NCBI GenBank assembly: GCA_964634755.1 | Contig: CAZWJH010000011.1 | Span: 1 to 41,476, forward strand | DNA: 41,476 nt | Direction of reading: 5' to 3' | DNA from: JALXDT01 sp964634755 | GTDB taxonomy: Bacteria > Acidobacteriota > Aminicenantia > JAMOAD01 | In this document: positions 6,230 through 15,040 of the stretch, in pieces | Layout of the letters: every line of letters starts with the position of its first letter | Numbering within the stretch: the first letter of the stretch is position 1 | Program-made: the position numbers and the translations under genes | The notes under the pieces: generated by a model | What the model was told of the DNA's origin: nothing | Seen by the model: the letters and a program-made list of their open reading frames with translations, nothing else | Databases searched by the model: none

Positions 6230-9223
6230 TTATTCTTTAGCCTTAATTAGAGCAGTAAAGAGCTCCTTGTTTTCTTGAAGCTTTTTCTCATTACCGTATA
6301 CACAGTAGTAATTCTTGCTCAGAATATTGCTTACCAATTTTGCAAAATTTCTTATGTCTTCCGGTGTTGTTGAAAGAATCTCTTTTCTTTCTCTTATTAC
6401 ATCATCCTTTGTTACTCCCTGGTAATAATAGGATAGTGCATAGGAGCCTTTTGTTTGAGGGTTAAGAGGCATTTCATACTTTGCAACTGTACCGATTATA
6501 AATCTTGTCATCTGACGGGGAGTAGCTTTGAAGTTTTTCAAATAATTTATTGCTTCCTTGTATTTTTCAAGAGTTCTTTTCAAGTGAGGGTCTCTGTAGG
6601 AGCCAAAGTAAGCTGTTCCTGAGGATGAAAAGCCTGCAAAACCGCCATATGCTCCTCCCAATACTCTTATCTGTGTTTGCAAATAATCGGTTGAGAGGAT
6701 TTGTCTTAAAACATTTAGTTCTCCGCTGTACTTGTATCCTAACTTTTTAAAATCGTATCCCTGAACCACATATTGAACCTTTGATGCTGATGTGATTCCT
6801 TCGTTTTTCCTGTCAAATTTAAAGGTATAAGTATGGTAAGTGACTTTATTATCTTTAAGAGCATTGACAAAGGATTTTGATTCATTGATAAATTTGCCAA
6901 TATCTTTTTGTGAAGCTGTAACTGCAAATTCAACATTGGATTTATTGAAAAGTAAATCCGAAACTTTCTTAAGGTTGGTAACTATTTCATCAGCTTTTTT
7001 ATCAAAATTCTTTGATAAATCTGTTACAAATTTATAATAAGAAAGACCGCTTGTTAGCTCATCTATTTTACCACTTAATGAATAATAAGAACTGAGTCTT
7101 GTCATTGCAAGGCCTATGCCATTAAATTGAGTCATTGTTTCAAGGTTTGACTGAAGTCTCATCAAAACCTGTTTTAATCTTGCTTTCTCATCCAATTTGC
7201 TCTTTAAAAGAACCTCTTTTGCAAGTTCAAATCCTTTTCCGATTTTATCATTCATAACTTTTGCGCTTACTACAAATTTCGGTAAAGGTTTATCCTGATT
7301 GAGGTTTTTAAGATAGGTGGTAAGATAAGTGCTTACTCCTCCTGTGTTGATATTGATTTCAGTGCTCAAATCTCCGTAACTGTATTTTTCGGTGTTTAAG
7401 AGCCCAAATAAATCGGATAAAAGCTGGGCATAGGGAATGAGCTCTTGTGGTACAGCTCTTAAATCAAAAATAATTTTTCCATAAACAATATCACTTGTGA
7501 AGGTTGGATAGGTCAGATAATTTATTCCATTTACTGTTTTCTTCTTTATTTCATAGTAATCATCTCTCGGTTTAATATCTTTTAATGAAAGAAGAGGAAT
7601 TTTCTTCAGGTCCTCAGGTGAATCAGGTTTTTTCTGATATGCTTTTAATTCTTTTGTCTGCTCCACCAATTTTTCTATTTGAGCAGGTGTCATCTTTGCT
7701 TTAAGCTCTTTTAGCTTTAATGTGAGCTTTTCTATGTTTTTCTCCATTAATTCCGGCTCAGGTTTGAGAATTGTTAAAAGTGTGTGCGGATTCTTTATCA
7801 ATTTTTCCTGAATAAGATTTTCAAAATAATTTGTATCCAATTTGCTTTTTATAAACTTAATTTCTTTGTCATAGGATGCTGTAAGAAATGGGTCATTTTT
7901 AAACATCCATCCCTGAAGCATACTCATTCCTAAAATAAGACCTTTATAACCACTCTTAGGCTCTCTTAATCTGAATTCCTTCCTATTTATCAAACCTTTC
8001 AAGACTTTTTTATCAATACCCTTTTTCGCGACATCTGCTAAGACATCATAAACTATTTTTTTGAATTTATCCGCGTCTTCCGGATTTGCATTTTTTACTG
8101 TAATAGTAAAAACAGTTTGTTTCCTGCTATCATCATAATAGCAACTTACCTCTTTTCCAATGCCTGCTTTTCTTAAAGCCTGTCTTATTGGAGCTGAAGG
8201 AAGGTTTACAAGATAGCTGGAGAGAATATCCATTGCCATATTGAGCTTTGTATCTGTCCCGAGTCCGACTACTACACTGAGGTTGAGAAAAGTTTGATTT
8301 TTTGTTTTCGCTGTTTTTGTTGCGGGGTAGGACCTTATAATTTTTTTCGGTGCGGTGAATGGTTTTTGTAGAGGGATAAATGCTTTTACATCCTTTTTGT
8401 CAAAGTGTGAAAGATATTCATCATTTATGAACTTTAACTCTTTCATAAGATCATAATCACCGTAAAGATAGATGTAACTGTTTGAAGGATGATAAAATCT
8501 TTTGTAAAAATTAATAAACCTATTATAGCTTAAATCAGGGATATAATCGGGATTTCCACCTGAGTCAAACCCATAGGTGTTGTCAGAGAAAAGATTTCTG
8601 TTTACATAGTATTCAAGATATGCTTCTGGTGATGAGTAAACTCCTTTCATTTCATTGTAAACAACTCCATTGTATTTGAGAGGAGCATCTTTACTTTTTA
8701 ACTCATAATGCCATCCTTCCTGCATGAAAATTTTAGGCTCTTTTAAAACATTTGGGAAAAAGACCGCATCAAGGTACACATGCATAAGATTAAAATAATC
8801 TTTGTCATTTCTACTTGATACAGGGTACATAGTTCTATCACTTGCTGTCATTGCATTTAAAAATGTGCTTAAAGAACCTTTCATTAAAACATCAAAGGGG
8901 CTTTTCACGGGAAAATGTTTTGAGCCATTTAACACAGAATGCTCTAATATATGAGGCATACCGCAATCACAATCTGGTATTGTTTTAAATGAAATCATGA
9001 AGGTTTTATTATCATCATTGGTTATGATTTTGATGAGCTTTGCACCGCTTTTAATATGCTTAAAAAGCAAACCTTCAGCATTGTACTCTTTAATTTTTTC
9101 TTTTTTGATAAATTTAAAACCATGGTAAACCTTACCTATCTCGAACTTTTGAGTGTTTGAAAAGGCAAAAGTCAACCCTAAAACGATTAAAGCTACAAAA
9201 AAAACAAAAAATTTCTTCCTCAT
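6230..9223 (-). CDS. Secreted M16C metalloprotease (presequence-protease-like)
   Basis: A 997-residue insulinase-superfamily protease of the single-chain PreP/M16C type, which degrades peptides in a closed chamber formed by two halves. A signal peptide occupies about residues 1-22. The inverted zinc motif HxxEH is HILEH at 91-95 within GMPHILEHSVLNGS, and the third ligand region follows in YNEMKGVYSSPE. The helical linker of the M16C family lies around residues 480-560 and the inactive C-terminal half follows. Start ATG with GGAGGG upstream. It stands alone between a terminator and a divergent promoter. The likely role is clearance of peptides in the periplasm or outside the cell. Confidence 0.92.
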   Translation of the reverse strand: MRKKFFVFFVALIVLGLTFAFSNTQKFEIGKVYHGFKFIKKEKIKEYNAEGLLFKHIKSGAKLIKIITNDDNKTFMISFKTIPDCDCGMPHILEHSVLNGSKHFPVKSPFDVLMKGSLSTFLNAMTASDRTMYPVSSRNDKDYFNLMHVYLDAVFFPNVLKEPKIFMQEGWHYELKSKDAPLKYNGVVYNEMKGVYSSPEAYLEYYVNRNLFSDNTYGFDSGGNPDYIPDLSYNRFINFYKRFYHPSNSYIYLYGDYDLMKELKFINDEYLSHFDKKDVKAFIPLQKPFTAPKKIIRSYPATKTAKTKNQTFLNLSVVVGLGTDTKLNMAMDILSSYLVNLPSAPIRQALRKAGIGKEVSCYYDDSRKQTVFTITVKNANPEDADKFKKIVYDVLADVAKKGIDKKVLKGLINRKEFRLREPKSGYKGLILGMSMLQGWMFKNDPFLTASYDKEIKFIKSKLDTNYFENLIQEKLIKNPHTLLTILKPEPELMEKNIEKLTLKLKELKAKMTPAQIEKLVEQTKELKAYQKKPDSPEDLKKIPLLSLKDIKPRDDYYEIKKKTVNGINYLTYPTFTSDIVYGKIIFDLRAVPQELIPYAQLLSDLFGLLNTEKYSYGDLSTEININTGGVSTYLTTYLKNLNQDKPLPKFVVSAKVMNDKIGKGFELAKEVLLKSKLDEKARLKQVLMRLQSNLETMTQFNGIGLAMTRLSSYYSLSGKIDELTSGLSYYKFVTDLSKNFDKKADEIVTNLKKVSDLLFNKSNVEFAVTASQKDIGKFINESKSFVNALKDNKVTYHTYTFKFDRKNEGITSASKVQYVVQGYDFKKLGYKYSGELNVLRQILSTDYLQTQIRVLGGAYGGFAGFSSSGTAYFGSYRDPHLKRTLEKYKEAINYLKNFKATPRQMTRFIIGTVAKYEMPLNPQTKGSYALSYYYQGVTKDDVIRERKEILSTTPEDIRNFAKLVSNILSKNYYCVYGNEKKLQENKELFTALIKAKE

Positions 9224-9272
9224 ACAGCCCTCCTAAATAATTTTTAAAATATAATACGATACAATACGAGAA

Positions 9273-9301
9273 AAGATATAAAATGTTTGAGCTTTTGTCA
9301 A
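9273..9301 (-). promoter_or_regulatory. Candidate promoter of the M16 protease gene
   Basis: On the minus strand a perfect TTGACA (9301-9296) is followed after 17 bases by TATCTT (or TATATC at 15 bases). The leader would be about 40 bases and holds the GGAGGG Shine-Dalgarno. It lies back-to-back with the permease promoter. Confidence 0.4.
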
Positions 9302-9322
9302 ATTATTAACTTGTTTTAAAGT

Positions 9323-9351
9323 TTGACAAAGGGGAGAGAAACATAAATAAT
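9323..9351 (+). promoter_or_regulatory. Promoter of the purine permease gene
   Basis: A perfect TTGACA (9323-9328) is followed after 17 bases by AATAAT (9346-9351). Predicted leader is about 25 bases, including GGGAGG. The leader is too short to hold a purine riboswitch. Confidence 0.5.
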
Positions 9352-9381
9352 ATTTAATATTATTTTAAGAGGGAGGAAGTA

Positions 9382-10653
9382 ATGATAAGAATGGATAAGT
9401 CTGTAAAGTTTTCAACTGAGATTATGGCTGGTTTTACAACTTTTCTTACAATGGCTTACATAATTTTTGTAAATTCACAGATTCTATCGGCAGCAGGAAT
9501 GGATAAAACGGCTTTGATTGGAGTTACTTGTATTGTTACTGGGATAATAACTATTCTTACCGGTTTGCTTACTGATACACCAATTGCTATGGCTCCGGGG
9601 ATGGGACTAAATGCATATTTTACTTATACTCTTGTTATAAATCAAAAGATAAGCTGGGAGATTGCTCTTGGGATAGTTTTTTTATCTGGGCTCCTCTTTC
9701 TTATTCTTACTTTGGTCGGTATAAGAGAAAAAATTGTTGAAGCTATTCCCTCAGAACTTTTAAATGCAATAGCAGTAGGGATAGGAATTTTTATTGCTTT
9801 TATAGGTTTACAAAATATGAAACTGATTGTCGGTAATCCTGAAACTCTTGTTACCACAGGAAAAATTGGTACAACAACTCTTATATCACTTTTTACTCTT
9901 TTTTTTATAGTGATTTTATACATAAAAAGGGTGAACGGAGCTCTTTTGATAGGAATAGTAGCTGCTACAATTGTTTCGGTTTTAATGGGGTACACAAAAC
10001 TTCCTCCCAAGTTTATAACCTTTGATGTGAATATTTCTCCCGTATTTGCAAAATTAAACATAAAGGATGCTTTTAAATTGAGCCTTTTAGCTCCTATATT
10101 CTCTCTTATGTTTGTTGATATGTTTGATAGTATTGGTTCTCTTTTGGCACTCGGGAAAGAAGCCAATTTGATTGATGAAAAAGGTAGAATGAAAAAGATA
10201 ACTCCTCTTCTGACAATAGATGCTGCTGCGACTATGTTTGGAGCTTTTATGGGAACTTCCACGACCACTACATATATAGAATCCGCTGCCGGTATAGAGA
10301 GTGGTGGAAAGGGAGGTTTGACAGCGATTACTACCGGGATTTTGTTTCTTGCTGCTTTGATTTTTGTCCCAATTTTATCAATTGTCCCAGCTTTTGCAAC
10401 AGCACCGGCTTTGGTGATGGTTGGATTTTTGATGATGAAAAATATTAAAAACATTGATTTTCAAAACCTTGAGGTCGGTTTTCCATCTTTTGTAATTATA
10501 ATAATGATAGGGCTGAGCTACAGTATAAGCACGGGCCTTGCTTTTGGTTTTTTAAGCTATACTTTTATAAAAATAGTAAGAGGGAAACTTAAAGATATAA
10601 CTCCTGCAATGTGGTTGATTGCAGTTTTGTCGGTGATTTTTCTAATTGTATGA
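9382..10653 (+). CDS. NCS2-family guanine/hypoxanthine permease
   Basis: A 423-residue inner-membrane purine transporter of the AzgA/PbuG group (COG2252), importing hypoxanthine, guanine or adenine by ion symport. It shows EIMAGFTTFLTMAYIIFVN at the N-terminus, the family motif MAPGMGLNAYFTYT near residue 75, and VDMFDSIGSLLALGKEA about two thirds along, with GTSTTTTYIESAAG after it. About 12-13 membrane segments are apparent. The ATG at 9382 has GGAGG five bases upstream; a second ATG three codons later is possible. No purine-salvage gene is adjacent, although a kinase-like salvage homologue lies at 455-1105. Confidence 0.92.
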   Translation: MIRMDKSVKFSTEIMAGFTTFLTMAYIIFVNSQILSAAGMDKTALIGVTCIVTGIITILTGLLTDTPIAMAPGMGLNAYFTYTLVINQKISWEIALGIVFLSGLLFLILTLVGIREKIVEAIPSELLNAIAVGIGIFIAFIGLQNMKLIVGNPETLVTTGKIGTTTLISLFTLFFIVILYIKRVNGALLIGIVAATIVSVLMGYTKLPPKFITFDVNISPVFAKLNIKDAFKLSLLAPIFSLMFVDMFDSIGSLLALGKEANLIDEKGRMKKITPLLTIDAAATMFGAFMGTSTTTTYIESAAGIESGGKGGLTAITTGILFLAALIFVPILSIVPAFATAPALVMVGFLMMKNIKNIDFQNLEVGFPSFVIIIMIGLSYSISTGLAFGFLSYTFIKIVRGKLKDITPAMWLIAVLSVIFLIV

Positions 10654-10654
10654 T

Positions 10655-10681
10655 TTGACAATTATAAAAATGTCTTATAAG
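10655..10681 (+). promoter_or_regulatory. Weak candidate promoter of the 203-residue membrane protein gene
   Basis: TTGACA (10655-10660) immediately follows the permease stop; TATAAG (10676-10681) lies 15 bases further, closer than ideal. Read-through from the permease is the alternative. Confidence 0.3.
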
Positions 10682-10744
10682 GTTTAAATTATTTTAACGA
10701 AAAAAATCTTTTTAAGGTTTTAAAACAGTAAAAAGGGAGGACTT

Positions 10745-11356
10745 TTGTTTGAAAAAGTGAAGATAAAAAGTGTATTGAATTTGCTTTTTGTCGATATTAG
10801 CTTTGTTGGAGCAGTACTTTTGTTAATTAGAATTTTTAAAAAGCATGTTGAGTTTGCTTTCTTCTCTACTTTCATCATTGCTCTGTTTTTTTTTGTTTTA
10901 AAGAGAAAAAAAATTCAATTAAGAAATATTTTGTTCGCATTTGGGATTGCTCTTGGGTGGAGTATAATAGGAAAAAATTATTATGCTTATAACTATAATT
11001 TTAAAAGTTTTTTTGGGCTTTCTCTTTTGCCCCTTTTTGCTTGGACGCTTGGACTTTATGCTTTGTACTTACTCTACTCATACCATAAAGAAATTATAAG
11101 ATTTAAAAATTGGTATCTAAAGTTTGTATTTTATGTTTTTTTGTACTGGTTTTTTCTTATTTTAATGGAAACAATAGCTTTTCATGTTATCGGAATAAGG
11201 GATGTGGCAACAAGTCAGTACGAAGGACTTCCTATCTGTGATTGTATTCATGCTCCTCTTTTTATGAAATTTGTTTATTTTAGTTTGGGAATTGTTTATT
11301 TTATTTTTGTAAAAATTTTTGAAATCTATTTCCCCTTAAAAGTCAAGAGCAAATAA
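10745..11356 (+). CDS. Unknown six-helix membrane protein
   Basis: I do not recognise this 203-residue protein. It has about six hydrophobic segments (roughly 10-30, 36-52, 60-77, 84-108, 120-145 and 172-192), with a cytosolic-looking KRKK stretch near residue 54. The most distinctive part is the loop between the last two helices: GIRDVATSQYEGLPICDCIH, with a Cys-Asp-Cys and a nearby His that could bind metal or carry a redox or catalytic function. The start is TTG with GGGAGG about four bases upstream. It lies 91 bases after the purine permease and runs into the convergent glycosyltransferase gene with only 8 bases between them. It may be an integral-membrane enzyme; this is not shown. Confidence 0.75.
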   Translation: MFEKVKIKSVLNLLFVDISFVGAVLLLIRIFKKHVEFAFFSTFIIALFFFVLKRKKIQLRNILFAFGIALGWSIIGKNYYAYNYNFKSFFGLSLLPLFAWTLGLYALYLLYSYHKEIIRFKNWYLKFVFYVFLYWFFLILMETIAFHVIGIRDVATSQYEGLPICDCIHAPLFMKFVYFSLGIVYFIFVKIFEIYFPLKVKSK

Positions 11357-11364
11357 ATCTGGTT

Positions 11365-12324
11365 TTATCTTTCAAAGCCTTCTGCTTTCTTTACCCTGTA
11401 AACCTTTTTCCTTGATGATTCATGATATGTGCGGGATAACATTTCGCCAATAAGTCCCAAGGAAAAAAATTGAACTCCCATAAAAATTAAGAGCATGGAG
11501 AGAAAAAGAAGTGGTCTTCCCCCTATTCCTATCTTTTGTATTAGTCTTACATATGCAAGATAAAGGCCAATTAATATACCGGCTCCACCCGTAAGAATGC
11601 CTAAAAGGCCAAAAATCTGGAGAGGTTTTGTGGAATAACTTGAAAGGAATTTTACTGTCATTAAATCAAGAACAACTCTTATCGTTCTTGAAATTCCGTA
11701 CTTGCTTTTCCCGAATTTTCTCTCTCTATGGTTTACCTTCATCTCTCCCACTTTTCCCCCCTCTATGTGGGCAAGAGCAGGAATAAATCTGTGCTGCTCT
11801 CCGTAGAGCTTTAAATCCTTTGCAATCTCCTTTCTGTATGCTTTAAGTGTACATCCATAATCATGAAGTTTCACACCGGTAATCCATGAGATTAATTTAT
11901 TTGCCATCATTGAGGGGAGTTTTCTTGATAAGAATGGATCCTTTCTCTTGTATCTCCATCCGTTTACAAGATCAAGGTTTTTTTCTTCGAGGATTTTAAT
12001 TAAATCTGGAATATCAGCGGGGTCATTTTGAAGATCTCCATCCATTGTAATCATTATCTCTCCCTCAGCAAAATCAAAACCGGCAGCAAGTGCAGCTGTT
12101 TGTCCGAAATTTTTTCTGAAATCTATATACTTAACTCTTTTGTCTTTTTCCCTAAGCTCTTTTATCTTTTCAAGAGATGAATCAGAGCTTCCGTCATTTA
12201 TGAAAATAAGCTCAAAATCAGGTTCATAATTTTCCATTGTTTTTAGTATCTCATCAAAAAGAATCAGAATATTTTCCTCTTCATTGTAAACAGGAACTAT
12301 AATTGAAATTTTGGGATTAGCCAT
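11365..12324 (-). CDS. GT2 glycosyltransferase, DPM1/GtrB-like
   Basis: A 319-residue membrane-anchored glycosyltransferase of family 2 that probably transfers a sugar from a nucleotide donor to undecaprenyl phosphate on the inner face of the membrane. Seen features: SIIVPVYNEEENI at 8-20, FINDGSSDSS at 41-50, the metal-binding DGDLQNDP with the DxD at 95-97, NGWRYKRKDPF, and the GCTLKAYRKE segment. Two C-terminal membrane helices follow at about 235-260 and 270-295. This arrangement matches ArnC/GtrB/YkcC proteins. The ATG has AGGAG and overlaps the clpB stop by 8 bases, so translation depends on clpB. Such lipid-linked sugars usually modify lipid A, O-antigen or wall polymers; the exact acceptor is unknown. 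Confidence 0.88.
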   Translation of the reverse strand: MANPKISIIVPVYNEEENILILFDEILKTMENYEPDFELIFINDGSSDSSLEKIKELREKDKRVKYIDFRKNFGQTAALAAGFDFAEGEIMITMDGDLQNDPADIPDLIKILEEKNLDLVNGWRYKRKDPFLSRKLPSMMANKLISWITGVKLHDYGCTLKAYRKEIAKDLKLYGEQHRFIPALAHIEGGKVGEMKVNHRERKFGKSKYGISRTIRVVLDLMTVKFLSSYSTKPLQIFGLLGILTGGAGILIGLYLAYVRLIQKIGIGGRPLLFLSMLLIFMGVQFFSLGLIGEMLSRTYHESSRKKVYRVKKAEGFER

Positions 12325-14899
12325 TTTCTCCTCTTATAATTAATTCTTTTCCGTCAAAATCTATCATTACACTATCTCCGTCCTTTATTTTACCATTTAA
12401 AATTTCATATGCAAGTTTGTTTTGAATCTCTCTTTGAATTACCCTTTTAAGAGGTCTTGCTCCGAACTGCGGATCATAACCGATTTTCGCTATGTACACT
12501 TTAGCTTTATCCGATATATTTAGTTTTATCTTCTTTTCATCCAAAAGTTTCTGAAGCCTTTTTAGTTGGATGTCAACAATTTTTAAAATCATCTTTTTTG
12601 TTAAAGGATTAAAAATTATTATGTCATCAATTCTGTTTAAAAACTCAGGTTTAAAGTGTGCTTTAAGTAGTTTGTCAATTTCCTTTTCCAATCTTTCTCT
12701 GTCATTTATAAAATCTATTGTGTATTGGGAGCCTATGTTGGATGTCATAATTATCACGGTGTTTCTAAAGTCAACCGTTCTTCCCTTTGAATCCGTTAAT
12801 CTTCCGTCATCAAGTATTTGAAGAAGTATATTGAAAACATCCGGGTGAGCCTTTTCTATTTCATCCATTAAAATGACAGAGTACGGTCTTCTTCTGACCC
12901 TTTCTGTAAGCTGTCCACCCTCTTCATAACCAATATATCCCGGAGGAGCTCCTATTAATTTTGCAACAGAGTGCTTTTCCATGTATTCTGACATATCTAT
13001 TCTTATCATTGCTCTTTCATCATCAAAGAGAAATTCGGCAAGAGATTTTGCAAGCTCTGTTTTTCCGACACCTGTGGGTCCCAAAAAAAGAAATGAACCG
13101 ATAGGTCTGTTCGGATCCTGAAGCCCAGCCCTTGATCTTCTTATTGCATTTGAAACAACCCTTATGGCCTCATCCTGTCCGACAACTCTTTCGGAAAGTC
13201 TCTCCTCCATCCTCAGCAATTTTTCTCTCTCCCCCTCCAAAAGCTTTGAAACGGGAATGCCTGTCCATCTTGAGATTATCTCTGCTATATCCTCTTCGTC
13301 AATTTCCTCTTTGAGCATTCCTCCTTTTTCCTGTAATTCCTTTAATTCTTCATTCTTCTTCTGAAGTTCCTGCTGTAATTTTGGTATAACTCCGTACCTT
13401 ATCTCTGCGATTTTATCCAGATTACCTTCTCTCTCATGCTTTTGCTCAAGGGTTTTTTGCTCTTCTATCTGTTTTTTTAATGAATTTATCTTTTCAATTA
13501 TTTCTTTTTCCCTCTTCCACTGAGCTTTAAGTGCATTGCTCTTTTCTTTAAGATCAGCAAGCTCTTTTTTGATTTTCTCCAATTTTCCCTTTGAGCTTTC
13601 ATCCTTTTCCTTTGAAAGAGCCTGTTTTTCTATTTCAAGCTGAATAATTTTTCTTTCGATTTCATCAATTTCCTGAGGCATTGAATCTATTTCAATCCTC
13701 AGTTTTGCCGCAGCTTCATCTATCAAATCAATAGCCTTATCGGGCAATTTTCTATCGGCAATATATCTGTGAGATAAAACCGCTGCAGCAACAAGAGCCG
13801 AATCTTTTATTTTTATTCCATGGTGAACTTCATATTTTTCTTTTAAGCCTCTTAGTATGGAGATAGTATCTTCCACCGTAGGCTCAGATACATAAACAGG
13901 TTGAAATCTTCTCTCAAGAGCAGGATCCTTTTCAATATATTTTTTGTATTCATTTAAGGTAGTGGCACCTATTGCTCTTAATTCTCCCCTTGCGAGCGAT
14001 GGTTTAAGAATATTGGAAGCGTCAACCGCCCCTTCGGCAGAGCCGGCTCCCACTATTGTATGCATCTCATCTATAAATAAAATAATCTGACCTTCGCTGT
14101 CTATTATCTCTTTTACGACTGCCTTAAGTCTGTCTTCAAATTCTCCTCTGAATTTTGCTCCCGCAAGAAGAGCTCCCATATCAAGTGCAATAATTCTTCT
14201 GTTTTTCAAAGATTCGGGAACATCTCCGTTTACAATTCTTTGGGCAAGACCCTCCACTATTGCGGTTTTACCAACTCCCGGCTCTCCGATAAGAGCAGGG
14301 TTATTCTTTTTCTTTCTTGAAAGAACCTGAATCACCCTTCTTATTTCTTCGTCTCTTCCTATGACAGGATCAAGTTTTCCCATTCTTGCCATTTCTGTCA
14401 AATCTTTTCCGTATCTTTCAAGTGCCTGAAATTTATCTTCGGGATTCTGATCTGTTACCCTGTGAGAGCCTCTTATTTCCATAAGCGCCTGTAAAAAAGT
14501 TTGCTCTTTTACGCCGGCTTTTTCAAGAATTTCCCCGGCTTTTGTACCCTTATCCTTTAAAATAGCAAGGAAAAGATGCTCTGTTGAAACAAATTCATCC
14601 CCAAATTGCTTTATTTCTGAAAAAGAATTGTTTAAGATTCTGTTTAAGCTTTGTGATAGATAAATTTCAGCACCCTGAACCTTTGGAAGTGTATTAAGAT
14701 AATTTTTTAATTCTGAAACTATTTGAATAGGTTTAACTCCTATCTTTTCAAGTGTTTTTGGAACTATACTATCCTCCTGAATGAGAAGTGAAATCAAAAG
14801 GTGCTCGGGTAAAATCTCCTGATGTCCGTAATCCATTGCAAGACTCTGAGCATTTTGTATAGATTCCTGTGCTTTTATTGTAAATTTATCAAGTCTCAT
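12317..14899 (-). CDS. clpB: ATP-dependent disaggregase ClpB
   Basis: ClpB is a hexameric AAA+ chaperone that, with DnaK, threads proteins out of aggregates in the cytoplasm. All 860 residues are in order: the Clp N-domain (1-145), first ATPase with GEPGVGKT at 205-212 and sensor region AIGATTLNEYKKYIEKD, the coiled-coil M domain (about 400-540), and second ATPase with GPTGVGKTE near 605. The ClpB C-terminus with YDPQFGARPLKR is present. Pore-loop region AGAKFRGEFEDR is seen. The M domain rules out ClpA and ClpX. Start ATG with GAGGAGG upstream. The gene has its own TATAAT promoter and a palindrome at the -35 region (see separate entries). It is co-transcribed with a glycosyltransferase, an odd partner for a heat-shock gene. 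Confidence 0.97.
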   Translation of the reverse strand: MRLDKFTIKAQESIQNAQSLAMDYGHQEILPEHLLISLLIQEDSIVPKTLEKIGVKPIQIVSELKNYLNTLPKVQGAEIYLSQSLNRILNNSFSEIKQFGDEFVSTEHLFLAILKDKGTKAGEILEKAGVKEQTFLQALMEIRGSHRVTDQNPEDKFQALERYGKDLTEMARMGKLDPVIGRDEEIRRVIQVLSRKKKNNPALIGEPGVGKTAIVEGLAQRIVNGDVPESLKNRRIIALDMGALLAGAKFRGEFEDRLKAVVKEIIDSEGQIILFIDEMHTIVGAGSAEGAVDASNILKPSLARGELRAIGATTLNEYKKYIEKDPALERRFQPVYVSEPTVEDTISILRGLKEKYEVHHGIKIKDSALVAAAVLSHRYIADRKLPDKAIDLIDEAAAKLRIEIDSMPQEIDEIERKIIQLEIEKQALSKEKDESSKGKLEKIKKELADLKEKSNALKAQWKREKEIIEKINSLKKQIEEQKTLEQKHEREGNLDKIAEIRYGVIPKLQQELQKKNEELKELQEKGGMLKEEIDEEDIAEIISRWTGIPVSKLLEGEREKLLRMEERLSERVVGQDEAIRVVSNAIRRSRAGLQDPNRPIGSFLFLGPTGVGKTELAKSLAEFLFDDERAMIRIDMSEYMEKHSVAKLIGAPPGYIGYEEGGQLTERVRRRPYSVILMDEIEKAHPDVFNILLQILDDGRLTDSKGRTVDFRNTVIIMTSNIGSQYTIDFINDRERLEKEIDKLLKAHFKPEFLNRIDDIIIFNPLTKKMILKIVDIQLKRLQKLLDEKKIKLNISDKAKVYIAKIGYDPQFGARPLKRVIQREIQNKLAYEILNGKIKDGDSVMIDFDGKELIIRGENG

Positions 14900-14933
14900 T
14901 TTTACCTCCTCTGAAGAAGTGTTATTTTCCCAT

Positions 14934-14963
14934 ATTATACACTAATTGGAATGGTTTTTGCAA
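14934..14963 (-). promoter_or_regulatory. Promoter of clpB
   Basis: On the minus strand TTGCAA (14963-14958) and a perfect TATAAT (14939-14934) are 18 bases apart. The leader is about 28 bases with a good Shine-Dalgarno. Confidence 0.55.
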
Positions 14964-14983
14964 AAATTGAGTATCTCAATTTT
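14963..14983. promoter_or_regulatory. Perfect palindrome touching the clpB -35 box (possible operator)
   Basis: AAAATTGAG and CTCAATTTT form perfect 9-bp arms around a TAT centre. One end touches the clpB -35 box, and the palindrome lies 23 bases upstream of the -35 of the divergent phosphodiesterase gene. It is not a CIRCE element. The half-site TTGAG resembles the HspR HAIR half-site (CTTGAGT), but the spacing is different. It could be a repressor site; no regulator in this window is known to bind it. Confidence 0.4.
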
Positions 14984-15006
14984 GGCGGAAATTGCTTAAC
15001 CTTCTT

Positions 15007-15035
15007 TTGCTTTTAGTTTTTTAAAGTGGTAAAAT
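15007..15035 (+). promoter_or_regulatory. Promoter of first phosphodiesterase gene, apparently leaderless
   Basis: TTGCTT (15007-15012), 17 bases, then TAAAAT (15030-15035), ending 5 bases before the ATG at 15041. No convincing Shine-Dalgarno precedes that ATG. A start site 6 bases after the -10 would be the A of ATG. Confidence 0.5.
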
Positions 15036-15040
15036 ATGCG

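Noticed and set aside
9224..9381. Possible purine riboswitch before the NCS2 permease
   Set aside because: The predicted leader is about 25 bases and the wider gap lacks the aptamer's paired loops.
9642..10454. Long open frame (270 codons) on the minus strand opposite the purine permease
   Set aside because: It is rich in Ile, Lys and Pro with no recognisable domain, and mirrors the hydrophobic codons of a clear NCS2 permease on the other strand.
14900..15040. CIRCE element upstream of clpB
   Set aside because: The palindrome here has different arms and a 3-base centre; CIRCE has TTAGCACTC arms spaced by 9.
15026..15040. GTG at 15026 as start of the first phosphodiesterase
   Set aside because: It lies just before the predicted -10 box, has no Shine-Dalgarno, and the signal-like N-terminus begins naturally at ATG 15041.
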